Source: Cryptomeria japonica (taxonomy: Eukaryota; Streptophyta; Pinopsida; Cupressales; Cupressaceae). From it: a stretch of 64,000 bases of DNA. A program made the translations under genes and the position numbers. Positions 12,297-23,947 of this stretch are shown here, piece after piece. Under the pieces are notes generated by a model that searched no databases, had not been told where the DNA came from, and saw nothing but the letters and a program-made list of their open reading frames with translations. Within the stretch, counting starts at the first letter, position 1. Every line of letters starts with the position of its first letter. Location: the NCBI RefSeq assembly GCF_030272615.1, contig NC_081411.1, positions 207,978,244-208,042,243 of the forward strand. The letters run 5' to 3'.

Positions 12297-12391
12297 ATGG
12301 TTGGATAGTTTCTTTGTTGATCCATTAAAGTGTGTGTAGCTTCATGGTTGGATAGTTTCTTCGTCGATCCATTGAAATGTGTGTAGCTTAA
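12297..12391. repeat. Tandem duplication, 47-base period
   Basis: The block starting ATGGTTGGATAGTTTCTT is repeated once with a 47-base offset (TTGGATAG at 12301 and 12348) and a few substitutions. It lies inside the LTR-like sequence, downstream of its TATA box. Confidence 0.85.
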
Positions 12392-12510
12392 TGGTTTCCT
12401 CTTATTTTATTTTTGTGAAATAGTGGACCCATAAGAATTTATTGCAAATATCATAGATTAAATTTTGATGTAATGAGGGTACACTCCTATAACACATTTA
12501 TGCATAGAAG

Positions 12511-14990
12511 AATAAAGAAACGAAAACCAACTCATTTATTATTCCTAAGGTGAATGAGTTAAGGAAATGATACCAATGCATAGCGCCAAATCTTCCCTCA
12601 ACAGTGATATACTTGCTAGGTGGGGGAAATAGGATTCACGAGTCCATGCATACAAACAAGGAATCTATTTTGTACCTACCAATTACATTGGAAGGATAAT
12701 GATCCACTAGTCTCAAGATGGCTTAAGCAGAAAGTGGATTCAGTGGTCCTTCGTTGTGGAGGAATATAACTATGCAAATTGTAAATGACGAATATATAAA
12801 CTAGGATTAAATAGGTTGAAATGATAGTTTTCAACATGCATAGGAAGACAGTGAATTGGTAGACCGATTCTAGAAGAAGATCCAACAAAGTATATCGTAA
12901 TTAACTTGTAGTCTGAATGTTAGGCAGAAGTGGAGGGATCAAGGTTCCCAACTTAACCTGCTCCTGGAACTATGTCGTCCTACTCAGCTTACTTCCAACA
13001 GTTTCAGCTTCGATGAATTGCAGATTGTAGCTCTTCTCCTGCGCACTTTGTATTTGTTTCCATAGGTTCATCACTTGTTCCTACAAACAAAAAATACAGA
13101 AAATGTTCGGTAGAAAGGAGTTTTCCTAAGTCAAACATTGGTTTTAGGAGTTAACTTTGAAATTGAATTGAATTGAATTGAACTTGAATTGAAAGTGTGC
13201 TATTAGCTAGTAGAGGCTGGAATTGAAAATTATATTTTTATACCTTCATAAACCTTCTTGATATCTAAATGCTCATGAATATGTTGATGTTGACTTGAAT
13301 GTAGTTGACTCTAGGAATAGAAGATCATGGATGCCATAACAAATGCATAGATCTAAAAATTACTCTTAGTCTTCAATGCCTTGATTCTTGATCTCTTTCT
13401 CTTGAGGACTTGAGATGTGAAATTGGTATTATATTGTCATGTCACTTCCACTCTCTTACTCTACCCAAAATGAGAGAGGACACCTTGCTTATATACCTCT
13501 CCAAGCATTTTAGGCTGCAATTTTTAGACTAAACAGAGAGAAGAAAATATTTCCCACTCAACCAAGCTAACTCAACCAAGCTAACTGTTAAGTGGTTTGA
13601 GTTTGGGAAAAAATAGTGGAGAGCAAGGCACTCTGATTGGCCCCGCTGTCGAGAGTGGTTCACCCTAGGCGCCTTGCTTTGTCCAATGTAGCCCCAAATT
13701 GAGACCTACAATGAAAAATGGGAAGGAGAAGTTGGAATGAGACATTGAATAGGGTTGGATCAATCATGTCAGACACATAAGCTATGAACGCTAAAATAGG
13801 GACTAGATTAGCAAGAAATTGCATAGAGAGGCAATTTACGATGCTACATTTAGGCCCTACTTTAGTGAGAGTATGAAACCTATATTCATACTCATGGTAA
13901 AGTAGATCAAGCATAAGAAACTTTCATCAAGATAAAAGGGACAAGGATCACCAACCCCCCAAGTGACTTAGGACCTTATCAATCTAAAAACAAGACAAAA
14001 GGAGAAAAATATGAGCAGAGAGAGAAATCATGACTACACTAGCCTAGTAAGGTTAAACTTACTACCGAGTCATGTAAAGTGATGCAAAGGAGAACTAAAA
14101 TAGTCTAGCAAGTTGTGTTATGCTAGTCAATTCACCCCAAGGATAACTAAGTGAAGCATTGTATGTTTATAAATCCGCCAAAGAGGAAAGAATTGTATCC
14201 AAAGAAATCCGCCAAACTGGAGGACTACAAAGCAAAAGGCACAATTTGATAAATAAACCTAAAAAAAATGACTACAAAAATTGATTGGTGGTGTGTGCAT
14301 AAAGTGTAACAAAGAGTGGGGTGTATGTGCCCATGTGAAAGTGATTGCGTACACTGGATGGGGAGCAATTGTTTTAAGTTAGCATACATGCATCCAAAAG
14401 ACAATCACGTTTCCACTATGATATGCCCCCAAGCAAGGATAAAATCAAGGGAAATAGAGAGCATGGCAAACAATAGCACATAAGGGATCCACTAACTCTG
14501 GGGTCAGTATGTGCATATGATAACTCGTGTATATCAATGATAATTGCATTGATTTGACCTCATCTCCCAAAGATAGTGGAACTACAAGCACAATAGAAGA
14601 AGAGAACATAAGATAACAAACAAATGTCTTTTTGGGTCAACATGGAAGAGACCAAAAATAGATCTCAATGCCTTGCATCATCTTGAAGTAGACAACACAA
14701 AGGCACATTTATGAACAATAACATATGTACGACATAACATTGACATGACATATAGAAGAATTGAGATACAAATAGAAGAATGCCACAACAAATTGGTCTC
14801 TCTATCGCTTTGCACCAATGGAGCAACAAGGGTCGTCCAAAGAGAACCTAACATTACACAAAGACATATCAAGCAAAACAACACGGGGGAAACACCTTAT
14901 GAATCAACAAACACACAAAAGAGAATCCACGACACGAATAGATCTAGTCAAGCAAATAATCTGCCTCCCAATCTTTCTTAACTTCATTTA
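12511..14990. other. No supported gene; one possible decayed exon
   Basis: Short frames occur on both strands without recognisable domains. On the minus strand near 13080-12970 a frame reads EQVMNLWKQIQSAQEK, then SYNLQFIEAETVGSKL, after a possible splice acceptor (TTTGTTTGTAG). This could be a gag or host exon remnant; I cannot assign it. The region around 13150-13175 has a few GAATT pentamers. Nothing else stands out. Confidence 0.35.
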
Positions 14991-16199
14991 GGGATGGTGG
15001 AAAAGATGCAAGAAGAGAAACATCGAGCACAATAGATGTAGTTGTTGCAAGTTCCAAAGAAGGACCATGCTCTGATGATGGATCACTTTGTTGGTCACTA
15101 GGAGTTAGGGTTAATGATTTGAAAATCTTGAAGATAAGTCATGATTGATTTCAACAACCTCATACATATCATCAAAATCATTATTATTATTATTATTTAT
15201 ATCAACATTGTTAGCATAATTAACATTATCAGTCATATCATCACCTAAATTAATCACAATAGGATCTCTAATGCAAAAAGGTCAATTATCATGCTTAGAC
15301 ATTTTATTTTTCTTAAGATGTTCTTCCTCCGTTGGACTGGTCATTATTTGGTCAAATGAGATCAAAGCATTAGTAGGTGTTTTAGAAGAGGAAATGGTTT
15401 GGGAAGCAAGCTTATGGGTTGTAGCACAACATCTTTGCCGTTAGTCTTGAGCACTGTGGTTTATTTTCAGTTCAACTTTGAATTTGAGAAGACTTGGAAT
15501 CAGTCAACATCGGCTCCTTTTCTTCCTTTGTAGAAGGAGGAACAGAAGGAACCTCACTAGGTTGAGAGATAGAGGATGTTGGATGTTTGTATGATATAGG
15601 AGGTGGAATTGAAGCATAAATAGGAGGAATGGAAGGTGTAGGAAGGAGTCTAGGTCTAGGATGAGGAGGAGGGACATCCTTAGGTTTGCTGAAGTTGGAA
15701 ATCATTTCATGTTTTAATTTATGATAAGATAAGAAGAAAATGTCTTGACGAGGTTGTAATGGTTAAGGTGTTTGAGGCCAAAAGAAGTCAAGGGAAATGT
15801 TTCCACGACTCACTAAAGGCTAATAGAGACTATGAATGATCATGATAATTTCTCCATTGTGCAGGAACCTCAAACACTTATGGATGGGAAAATCAATAGC
15901 TTTCATGGAAGTAAGCCAAGGAAGCTCTAGTCTTACTCATAATTGGTAAGAGGTTGGGATAATGACAAAGGTGACATCTAAGAACTTCTTGTATCAACTT
16001 CCATAGGAAGGTTAATACAACCATGGGTAGGGAAAGAAAAACCATCATAAGTTTTAATCATCACATCAGATTTGTCATAAGTTTCTTGGTGAAATTTCCT
16101 TGTAAAGAGATGTTCTTCAATTATAACATTCACCATACACATAGGGTCAATAACCACTACCTGAGAGAAGGGTTATGTGTAGGATCATGAGATGCCAAA

Positions 16200-16720
16200 A
16201 AGTGGTGATATTCCGACTAAAGTCTTGATTGATAGGCTGATTGAAAAAAATCTATAACTTTCAAACGATATCGCATTTTTTGAATCTCAAACATGCATCA
16301 CATTATGCACTGTATATTATTGGATTAAAAAATAAATTGAATTTCATAAAGTTTTGACCAAGTTATGGTCATCAGACATACAAGTTTTTATATTTTTAAA
16401 AAGATGTGGTGAAAGAATCATAATTAGTTATTTATTTAAAAAAAAATACAAAAAAGTATGTGTCACATCCGGACATAAGTCTTCCACTTATATCTAAAAT
16501 CTTATAAAAAAATATTATGATTTGGTTGTGATTAGGGTGGTCAGACATACACCTCCTTAACTTATCTTGTTCATAAAATTTTAGTACTACTGCATTGAAA
16601 ATTTCAAATTTTCGTAAAATATATATATTTTTGTTTAATTTGAGAAAACAACTAATATATTAGAAACTAAATTCATTTTGCTACAGTTTTCTAACAAATT
16701 TCTGAGATAATGTTGGTAAC
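16200..16720. other. AT-rich block within the Tat-like remnant
   Basis: About 520 bases are much richer in A and T than the flanks and contain no coding signal, while recognisable gypsy protein lies on both sides. It looks like a small insertion. I found no convincing terminal inverted repeats or target duplication. Its homopolymer-rich style, such as A-runs followed by ATACAAAAAA, resembles the right flank of the DNA transposon near 54400, but that may be compositional only. Confidence 0.35.
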
Positions 16721-17232
16721 TTATTCAAATTTTTATGTCAAGTTGCTTAACTCTGTTTTTATGATTTTCATTGCCACTTAAGGGCCTGTTTGGCCCACCA
16801 TGATTCTGCATATACCCAAAAGTTACCATTAGTATTTCCTTAAATGTATAAATGTCCTTAATAATCTCCTTAGGATGAAAGGTAATGCAAGGTTTAGGGT
16901 TACATTTTGGTTTAGGTTGGTCAATAAGATTGACAACATTGTTGGCCTCAACACAAGTATTATCAATGTTCATGATAGTAGGGTTTCTAGGCACAACAAT
17001 GTTGGTGGTTTTAGAAGGTAATAAGTTGGTAGGATTGACAAACAAAATTGGTAGAATGAGAAGGCAAATGATTGGTATAGATTTGAAAATTTTGGTTAAG
17101 AGGTGCAATTGATTTGTTTCCTTTGTCATTAATACTTGTAATAGTTATGGTATTGGAATCAATGAGGTCTTGGACAAGATGTTTCAACCTATAACCCTTT
17201 TGAGTATCATGGCTAGGTTGATGGTGGTATTG

Positions 17233-17237
17233 GCAAA
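17233..17237. repeat. Target-site duplication of the copia element (left)
   Basis: The bases gcaaa correspond to acaaa at 23948-23952, four of five matching. The host reading frame (Tat-like gag, Phe-Cys codons) resumes across the insertion at this point, which independently fixes the boundary. Confidence 0.7.
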
Positions 17238-18420
17238 TGATAGAAATAGGGAAGACAACTGAGAGGGGTGGGTGATTCAGTTGTCAGAAAAACTCACACT
17301 ACTTAAAATTATTCTCAGATTAGATAATTAAACATGAAAGCATAAATCAACAACACATCATAAACACACATAACACCAACATTTTTGTACGTGGAAATCC
17401 CTGTTAGGGGGAAATCACGGTGGGGAATGAACCCACAATATAGGTATACTCTGTTAGAAGTATTATAATCGAAATGCATATGCATTCAGGCTCATTGTCT
17501 AGAGCTCACTGCTCAAATAAAAAGGATTACATATTAGGGAAGGCTCACTACCTATACAAACAATCATGGATCACATCTGGAATTATGAACTAAGAAATAA
17601 AATCTCCTTGATGCCTGGTTTAGCTCCATTAAAGCATAATTTTATTTTCTTCTTCACACTTCTTCTCTGCCTTCAAAAGATTTGTACATTCAACGCACAT
17701 ACATACTCACACTCATCCACACACCACACAATATAGGTATACTCTGTTAGAAGTATTATAATCGAAATGCATATGCATTCAGGCTCATTGTCTAGAGCTC
17801 ACTGCTCAAAATAAAAAGGCTTACATATTAGGGAAGGCTCACTACCTATACAAACAATCATGGATCACATCCGGAATTATGAACTAAGAAATAAAATCTC
17901 CTTGATGCATGGTTTAGCTCCATTAAAGCATAATTTTTTTTTCTTCTTCACACTTCTTCTCCACCTTCAAAAGATTTGTACATTCAACGCACATACATAC
18001 TCACACTCATCCACACACCACACTCGAATACAAAATTATCACAATTATTTATACATAACATCAACCTTGGAGAAATCATCAAGGTTGGCTCAACACTCAC
18101 CACCTAATTACAAAATTGCAACCACACTCAATACAATTACATGTAGACCAAACAATATCGGTCAAGACATAGCAAGGACCCAAATATTTTTCCTTGAGCA
18201 CGTTACACCTTCAAGAATTACGTTTTGAACATTCACAACATGTTACAAGCATCTGGTTGGCAAAGAACATGAAGAACACCAATGTACTGAAGAAAAAAAT
18301 CAATTAAGGGCTCAATGATCAATGCGGACCACCAACACAAAAGGCACATGATCAAGAGACATCCACAAGCATCATGAATTGTCACAATCAATGACAAAGA
18401 AGAAAGAAAAAAAATCAACA
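17238..18420 (-). repeat. 3' LTR of the copia element
   Basis: It begins TGATAGAAATAGGG on the plus strand, matching TGATGGAAATAGGG at 22885 in the other LTR. It ends AATCAACA next to the polypurine tract. The two LTRs share long blocks (for example CACATCATAAACACACATAA) but differ by many substitutions, by a 293-base tandem duplication present only here, and by sequence near the outer end. The insertion is therefore not recent. Confidence 0.88.
17434..18021. repeat. 293-base tandem duplication inside the 3' LTR
   Basis: The segment starting CACAATATAGGTATACTC at 17434 recurs at 17727, with each unit ending in CCACACACCACAC. The two units differ at only a few positions and small indels. The 5' LTR has a single copy at about 23111-23410, so duplication happened after, or separately from, insertion of this LTR pair. 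Confidence 0.92.
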
Positions 18421-18432
18421 ACTCCTCCTTAG
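18421..18432 (-). promoter_or_regulatory. Polypurine tract of the copia element
   Basis: The minus strand reads CTAAGGAGGAGT directly before the LTR start TGTTGATT. Position and purine content fit the plus-strand primer of copia elements. Confidence 0.6.
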
Positions 18433-18677
18433 ACCGTTCACAATAGTTTTCTCTTTTTTATAATCTCTTTACAGTTTTCCGCATGATTCTCTCCCCCTTT
18501 TACATCAATGGAAAAGACACAGATTTGTAATCAAATCACAAAATTGACTTTTCTCACTGAATTTGAGCATCTGACTCACAAAATTGACTACCGCCCCTGA
18601 ATAGCAGTCACCAATCATCAATCTGGATCACAAGATATGACTGTGAAATTCACCAGATTGATGCATACCAATGCATC

Positions 18678-20264
18678 TTAATTCTGACCAAGAGGGGCAA
18701 TCACCCCTAACTTCCCTCTGAGATACTCAAAAGTATCCTTAAGGAAAGGCTTCGTGAAGATTTCTGCAATCTGTTCTTTAGTACACACATACTCCAATCT
18801 GACTTCCTTCTCATTTATCTTTTCTCTCAAAAAGTGAAACTTGATGGATATATGTTTAGTCTTTGAATGCAACACTAAATTATTAGAAATGTTAATTGCA
18901 GTTGAATTGTCACAGTAGATAGAAATATGCTCATCATACACCACTCTGATATCCTTCACTATTTGCTTCATCCTAATCCGAGTACAATTGTTTGTTGCAA
19001 CAATATACTTTGCCTCTACAGTAGATAGAGAAATAGAATTATGTTTTTTTCTCAACCCTAAAACCAATCTTTTTCCCAAGGAAAATGCACCACCAAGAGT
19101 ACTCTTCCTATCATCAACATCTCTTGCCCAATCAGCATCAGTAAAAGCACTCATAGTAAAATCATCATCTTTAGGATACCACAGACCAAAATCAACTATT
19201 GCTTTCAAATATTTGAAATTTCCTTTGACAACTACAACATGAGATTCCTTAGGATTAACTTGAAATCTAGCAACAAGACAAACAACATTCACGATATCAG
19301 GTTTGGTCTGAGTCAAATAGAGCAATCAACCAATCATAGATCTGTATCTAGTCTGATTTGCCTTAGGGGAATCATCATCTTTGGTCAACTTACATCCGAT
19401 CATCATAGGAGTACCAATCGGCTTTGAATCTTCCATTCCAAACTTTTTCAACAACTCTTTTACATACTTGGACTGAGATATAAAGATTCTTTTTTCTGAT
19501 TTTGTGATTTGTAAACCTAAAAATAATTTCATCTCTCCAATCATAGAGATTTCAAATTCATTCTACATTTCATTAGCAAACTTTTTGGACAAACTATTAT
19601 TCCCTCCAAAGATAATATCATCAACAAAAACTTCAACAATCAAAATGTTATCATGATCAATCTTTAAGTACAAATTACTATCAGCAGTACCTTTGTTAAA
19701 TCCTAGCTTCAGTAGATACTTATCCAATTTGGCATACCATGCTCTTGGGGCTTTCTTTAGTCCATAGAAAGCTTTCTTCAACTGGCAAACCATATCTCCT
19801 TGATTAGACAATTGAAATCCATCTGGTTGCTTAATTTACACCTCTTCTTCCAATTCACCATTTAGGAATGCTGACTTGACATCCATCTGATAGACTGAGA
19901 AATTCTTGTAAGCAACAAAAGCAAGAAACAATCATACAACTTCAATTCTTGCGACAAGGGCAAAAGTTTCTTCAAAATGAATTCCTTCCATTTGTGAATA
20001 TTATTTACAAACAAGTCTTGCTTTGTTTTTAACAACTTCACCTTGCTCATTCAATTTGTACCAGAAGACCCATTTGGTTCCAATTACATTTTTGTCCTCA
20101 GGTCTAGGAACAAGATGCCATGTATGATTCTATTCAATCTGCATCAATTCTTCTTCCATTGCACCCAATGTTCATCTTTACATGCTTCATTTACATCCTT
20201 AGGTTCAATCTTTGAAATCAAACAATACTCAACTCGATCTTCAACAATTCTTCTTCTTGTTTGA
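18678..20264 (-). pseudogene. Copia reverse transcriptase and RNase H
   Basis: Minus-strand frames read KKAFYGLKKAPRAWYAKLDK, then VFVDDIIFGG with the RT catalytic box as FVDD, LFLGLQI and SQSKYVKELLKKFGM. RNase H follows with FTDADWARDVDDRKSTLGG, STVEAKYIVA, CDNSTAINISNN, KTKHISIKFHFLRE and TKEQIAEIFTKP, ending in a stop at 18678. Single stops at about 19563 and 19326 interrupt this otherwise collinear part. Above 19811 the RT finger region is more damaged. Catalytic residues are present but the frame is broken. Confidence 0.9.
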
Positions 20265-20566
20265 ACACCTTTATTTTTATCTCCTATGATCTGATTTTGA
20301 GAATGATTCAACCTTACATACCTGGGAGTCTTAGGATTTCCTTGAATTACAGACTCTTGTGTTCTTTCTTCAGTACTTACACTAGTTCCTTCTTGTTGAG
20401 GTACTAGATTCTCTGGAATGATCTAGACTTGATTCTGGGTTTGAGGTTGCTTCTCATTGTTTGTACTGTCACTTTGATCATATGAATCATATCCACAAGA
20501 TCTGGGCTATCTCTCATTGCTTTCATCAACCCTGACATTTGTACTCTCAACTATCTTTCTCAATCT

Positions 20567-21127
20567 CTAATTATAAGAATGACAGGCCTTTCTTTTGGTA
20601 GAATAACCAAGAAACATTTCTTCATCAGATCTAGCATCAAACTTTCCTAGATCTTCATCCTTCTTGATATAACATTTACTTCCAACAATTCTAAAATATT
20701 TAACAGTAGGATCATGACCAAACCATAATTCATAAGGAGTCTTATCAGTGACACCTTTGATATGCACCCAGTTAAGACTGCAAACAATAGTACTCACAAC
20801 ATCTCTCCAATAGACATGCAAAACATTTCCCTCTAGCATCATTGTCCTGACAGTTTCTTGAATTGTTTTGTTCTTCTTTTCCACAACTCTGTTTTGCTGA
20901 GGGGTTCTCGGAGCAGAAAACTGTCTCCTTATCCCATGCTTTTCACAAAATACATTGCACTCATCGGAAGTGAATTCACCACCTATATCGGATCTCCGAC
21001 ACTTCAGCTTCAAACCTGTCTTTGTCTCAACCATAGCCTTGAAAATCAAGAACTTGTCTAGAGCCTCAGACTTCTCCTTGAAGAAAGTAACCCACATCAT
21101 CTTAGAATAATCATCAATCAACAACAT
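20567..21127 (-). pseudogene. Copia integrase core
   Basis: A 186-aa minus-strand frame carries the DDE core: LLIDDYSKMMWV with the first Asp, RRSDIGGEFTS with the second, and TPQQNRVVEKKNK with the Glu. This is followed by the SKCYIKKDEDLGKFDARSDE segment and FLGYS near the end. All three catalytic acids are kept, although NG in the usual RSDNGGEF is IG here. The upstream zinc-finger part lies in a separate frame at 21243-21554. Confidence 0.9.
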
Positions 21128-21242
21128 TAAATATCAGTCTCCCTGCAAACTTCTGACTCTAGAAGGACCACACAAATCAGTATGCACAAGATCCAATGAT
21201 CCACTTGAACAATGCTTCTTATTCTTGAAAGTAACTTTGGTT

Positions 21243-21554
21243 TTATTTATCTAACTGACATTCCTTGCACATAGTGTTAGCAAGTATCATGAACCTAAAG
21301 AGATCTATCACAACCTGAGTAGAACTTATCTTGACAATGTTATCAAAATTGACATGACACATTCTTTTATGCCACAACCAACTTTCATCAACCTGAGCAA
21401 TCAAACATCTTTTACCAACACTATTTAAAGAAAAGATATTACCTTTAGTCTTTGTACCTGATGCAATCTCAATTCCGAAACTACCCAAGATTCTACACTT
21501 GCCATTTTTGAATTGAAGATTATATCCCTTGTCAACCATCTGTCCAACACTCAA
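21243..21554 (-). pseudogene. Copia GAG-pre-integrase segment
   Basis: The minus-strand frame contains LWHKRMCHVNFDNI, the conserved GAG-pre-integrase motif (family pattern LWH.R.GH.....), and ends near CKECQLDK, part of the integrase zinc-binding HHCC domain. It is separated by stops from the protease-like region above it and the integrase core below. Confidence 0.85.
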
Positions 21555-21732
21555 GATTATGCTTTAGATCTTCTACATACAAGAGATCATCATTATTGTG
21601 CTTACCATAAAGAGAAATGGATCCCCTGTCTCAGATTATACCAACTTTATCATCACCAAACTTCACAACGCCACCTTCATACTTTTCCAAACTCACAAAC
21701 TTACTCTTATAACTTGTCATATGGTGAGAGCA

Positions 21733-22829
21733 TCAACTGTCAATCACCCATTCATCTTTCTCTTCAACTTGTGCAGCTAAAGCTCTTTCCACATTCATGC
21801 AACTAGCAGAGTCAATAAGCATTGAGTCATCTTCCTTAATAGCAATAATCATCCATTCATTATCACTTGTACCTCCTTTATTAGATTCATCATCTGTCAT
21901 ACCTTCATCAGTAGCATAATAATATCTCTTCTGAAATCTAGGTCTATTAGGTTTTGACTTAGGAATTCTTTTTAGACACCTTGAAGCAAAATGAACTATC
22001 GTATTGCAAGAAAAACATTTAAGAGACAATTTTCCTTCATACTTACCAACTCCTTTGGGTAATCTCTTGGCAATAAGGGCTTCAATATCCTTAAGCTCTC
22101 ACTCTTCATCTTCAATTTCCTTCCTCTCCTTCTCATATCTGGACATCCCCCTTGAAGAAGTTTCTCCCAAATCATATCTCTACTTATCGTTTCCAAAAAC
22201 AGTAGCCTTGAACGCATGTTCTACCTTAGGAAGAGAATCACAAAACTCACTCATCTCAAAGGCTGAAAGCTTACCAATCAACATGTCCCTGGTTACCTCT
22301 GTCATAGTTCTAATTTTCTCAATAGTAGCAACTTTATGCTTGTAGGATGCAGGTAAAGATTTGAGCCTTTAACAACAATCTCTAATTCTTCCAACTTCCC
22401 ACCGATACATCTAATAATGTACACAAGTTCATTCACCTTGTGCATGTAAGAAGTGATGTTCTCATCTTTGGTCATCCTCAACATCTCATATTTTCTCTTT
22501 AGGCTCTGCAACTTGACAATCTTCACATAACTGTCATCTTCATACAAGGTTTCCAATTTCTTCTAGATCTCATGAGCAGTCTGTAATTCTATAACATTTG
22601 TCATCTCAGAGTTAGTCAAAGCACTCAACAATGCTTTGTTAGCTCTAATATTGTATTCAACACTTTTGATCTCATTCGGAGTTGAAGGACCATTTGCAAG
22701 AATGGTATACTTTCTTTTAGTAATATCACAGTAAGCTTCACCAATGCATCCCAAATGACACTCCATGTAATTCTTCCAAGGAGTGTAGTTGGTACCATCA
22801 AGTCTTGGAATGTTCTTGTAAGTTGCCAT
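21733..22829 (-). pseudogene. Copia gag with zinc knuckle, and protease active site
   Basis: Gag starts MATYKNIPRLDGTNYTPWKN (ATG complement at 22829), a typical copia gag N-terminus. The continuing frame includes SLKRKYEMLRMTKDENITSY. The zinc knuckle reads CFSCNTIVHFASRC, which keeps the C-x2-C-x4-H-x4-C spacing. The protease site follows near 21735 as WVIDS, then a TGA stop, then CSHHMT: a stop occupies the Gly of the DSG active site. Several frameshifts divide the region. Confidence 0.88.
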
Positions 22830-22870
22830 CCCAGATCACCTCAAGTGATTAAGCTTCTTCGAAGGAACTT

Positions 22871-22882
22871 GCTCTTATACCA
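22871..22882 (-). promoter_or_regulatory. Primer binding site (tRNA-Met type) of the copia element
   Basis: The minus strand reads TGGTATAAGAGC, one base different from the common plant copia site TGGTATCAGAGC, two bases inside the 5' LTR end. It would prime minus-strand DNA from initiator tRNA-Met. Confidence 0.85.
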
Positions 22883-22884
22883 AT

Positions 22885-23947
22885 TGATGGAAATAGGGCA
22901 AACAACTAAGCGGGGGGGGGGGGGGGGGGGGGGGGTGCGTGGGGGATAGGGTGAATTAGTTGTCACAAAAACTCACACTACTTAAACTTATTCTCAGATT
23001 TGATAATTAAACATGAAAACATAAATCAACAACACATCATAAACACACATAACACCAACATTTTTGTACGTGGAAAACCTTGTTAGGGAAAAAACTACGA
23101 TGGGGATGAATCCACAATATATGTATACTTTGTTATAAGTATTACAATGGGAATCCACATGCATTTAGGCTCACTGCCTAGAGCTCATTGCTCAAAATAA
23201 AAAAGCTTACTGCCTAGGGAAGGCTCACTGCCTATTCAAACAATCATATATCACTTTCGGAAATTATGAACTGAGAAATAACATCTCCTTAATGCTTGGT
23301 TTAGTTTCACTGAAGAATTTTTTTTTTCTTCTTCACACTTCTTCTCTACCTTCTAAAGATGTGTACATTCAGCTCACATACATACTCACACTCATCCACA
23401 TCCCACAGTTGAATGCAAAATTCTTACAATTATTTATACATGACATCAACCTTGGAGAAATCATCAAGGCTGACTCAACACTCACCACCTAATTACAAAA
23501 ATACAACAACAGTCAATATAAATGTCGGTTAAGACATAGCACAGACCCAAATCTTTCCCCTTGAACATGTTACACCTTCAAGAATTTGACCTCGAACATC
23601 CACAACATGTTACAAGCATCCGATCAGCCAAGAACTTGAAGATCACCAATGTATCGAAAAAACCAACCACTAAACAACTGAAAAACCAACCACAACATAG
23701 ATACCCATAACTCAATCAAATCTCCATGCAGACCTCTGAAACTTGAACCGAATCAACTACAAACAACCCTCTACAAACTCTTTAATCCACAAACTCTGAT
23801 CTTCATCATACTTACTATGTTGAATAAAATAACTCACTGAACTTCACCGGATCACTGTTTCAGATAGAGAAATATGTTGACATCAATGACAACACATCTC
23901 TCAAATATCTCTCAACCACATATTTGCAACATTCTTCCAATCCAACA
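22885..23947 (-). repeat. 5' LTR of the copia element
   Basis: On the minus strand it starts TGTTGGATTGGAAGAATG at 23947 and ends CCATCA at 22885. It holds a single copy of the block that is tandemly duplicated in the 3' LTR. A run of 24 G lies at 22912-22935, where the partner LTR has GAGAGGGGTGGGTG. Confidence 0.88.
22912..22935. repeat. Homopolymer run of 24 G
   Basis: Twenty-four consecutive G lie in the 5' LTR of the copia element, near the primer-site end. Exact length may be affected by sequencing or assembly error. Confidence 0.85.

Larger units (their letters stand above)
11996..12510 (+). repeat. LTR-like insertion interrupting the RT fragment
   Basis: Directly after the RT fragment the sequence begins TGTTGGAGTAAATTAG, a typical LTR start. 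About 190 bases on there is a promoter-like CTGGCCTATATAAG (12181-12194). The sequence then runs through a 47-base duplication toward an AT-rich stretch. I cannot find its 3' end, a matching LTR or a target duplication, so the right boundary is a guess. It could be a solo LTR or the start of a small element. Confidence 0.5.
15000..17237 (-). pseudogene. Tat-like gypsy remnant, downstream half (zinc-finger gag end, protease-like)
   Basis: On the minus strand just inside 17237 the frame reads CQYHHQPSHDTQKGYRLKH, then LVQDLID. This is the zinc-knuckle-like C-terminal gag motif of Tat/Ogre-type gypsy elements. Further down, at about 15925-15866, the minus strand reads LPWLTSMKAIDFPIHKCLRF, resembling the LGRPW.H...A.PS..HQ.LKF segment of their aspartic protease. 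Between them are a stop-filled stretch and an AT-rich block at 16200-16720. A Pro-rich frame (15472-15705) and an acidic Asn/Asp-rich stretch (about 15170-15270) follow. It is the continuation of 23948-25485, separated by the copia insertion. Confidence 0.65.
17238..23947 (-). mobile_element. Near-complete Ty1/copia element, minus strand, inside a gypsy gag
   Basis: Both LTRs, primer site, gag, protease site, GAG-pre-integrase, integrase, reverse transcriptase, RNase H and polypurine tract are present in the copia order (gag-PR-IN-RT-RH) on the minus strand. Stops and frameshifts break the polyprotein into about ten pieces, so it is not coding-competent. Integrase and RT catalytic residues persist. 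Boundaries are supported by TG/CA ends, a 4-of-5 target duplication and restoration of the interrupted host gag frame. Confidence 0.92.
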
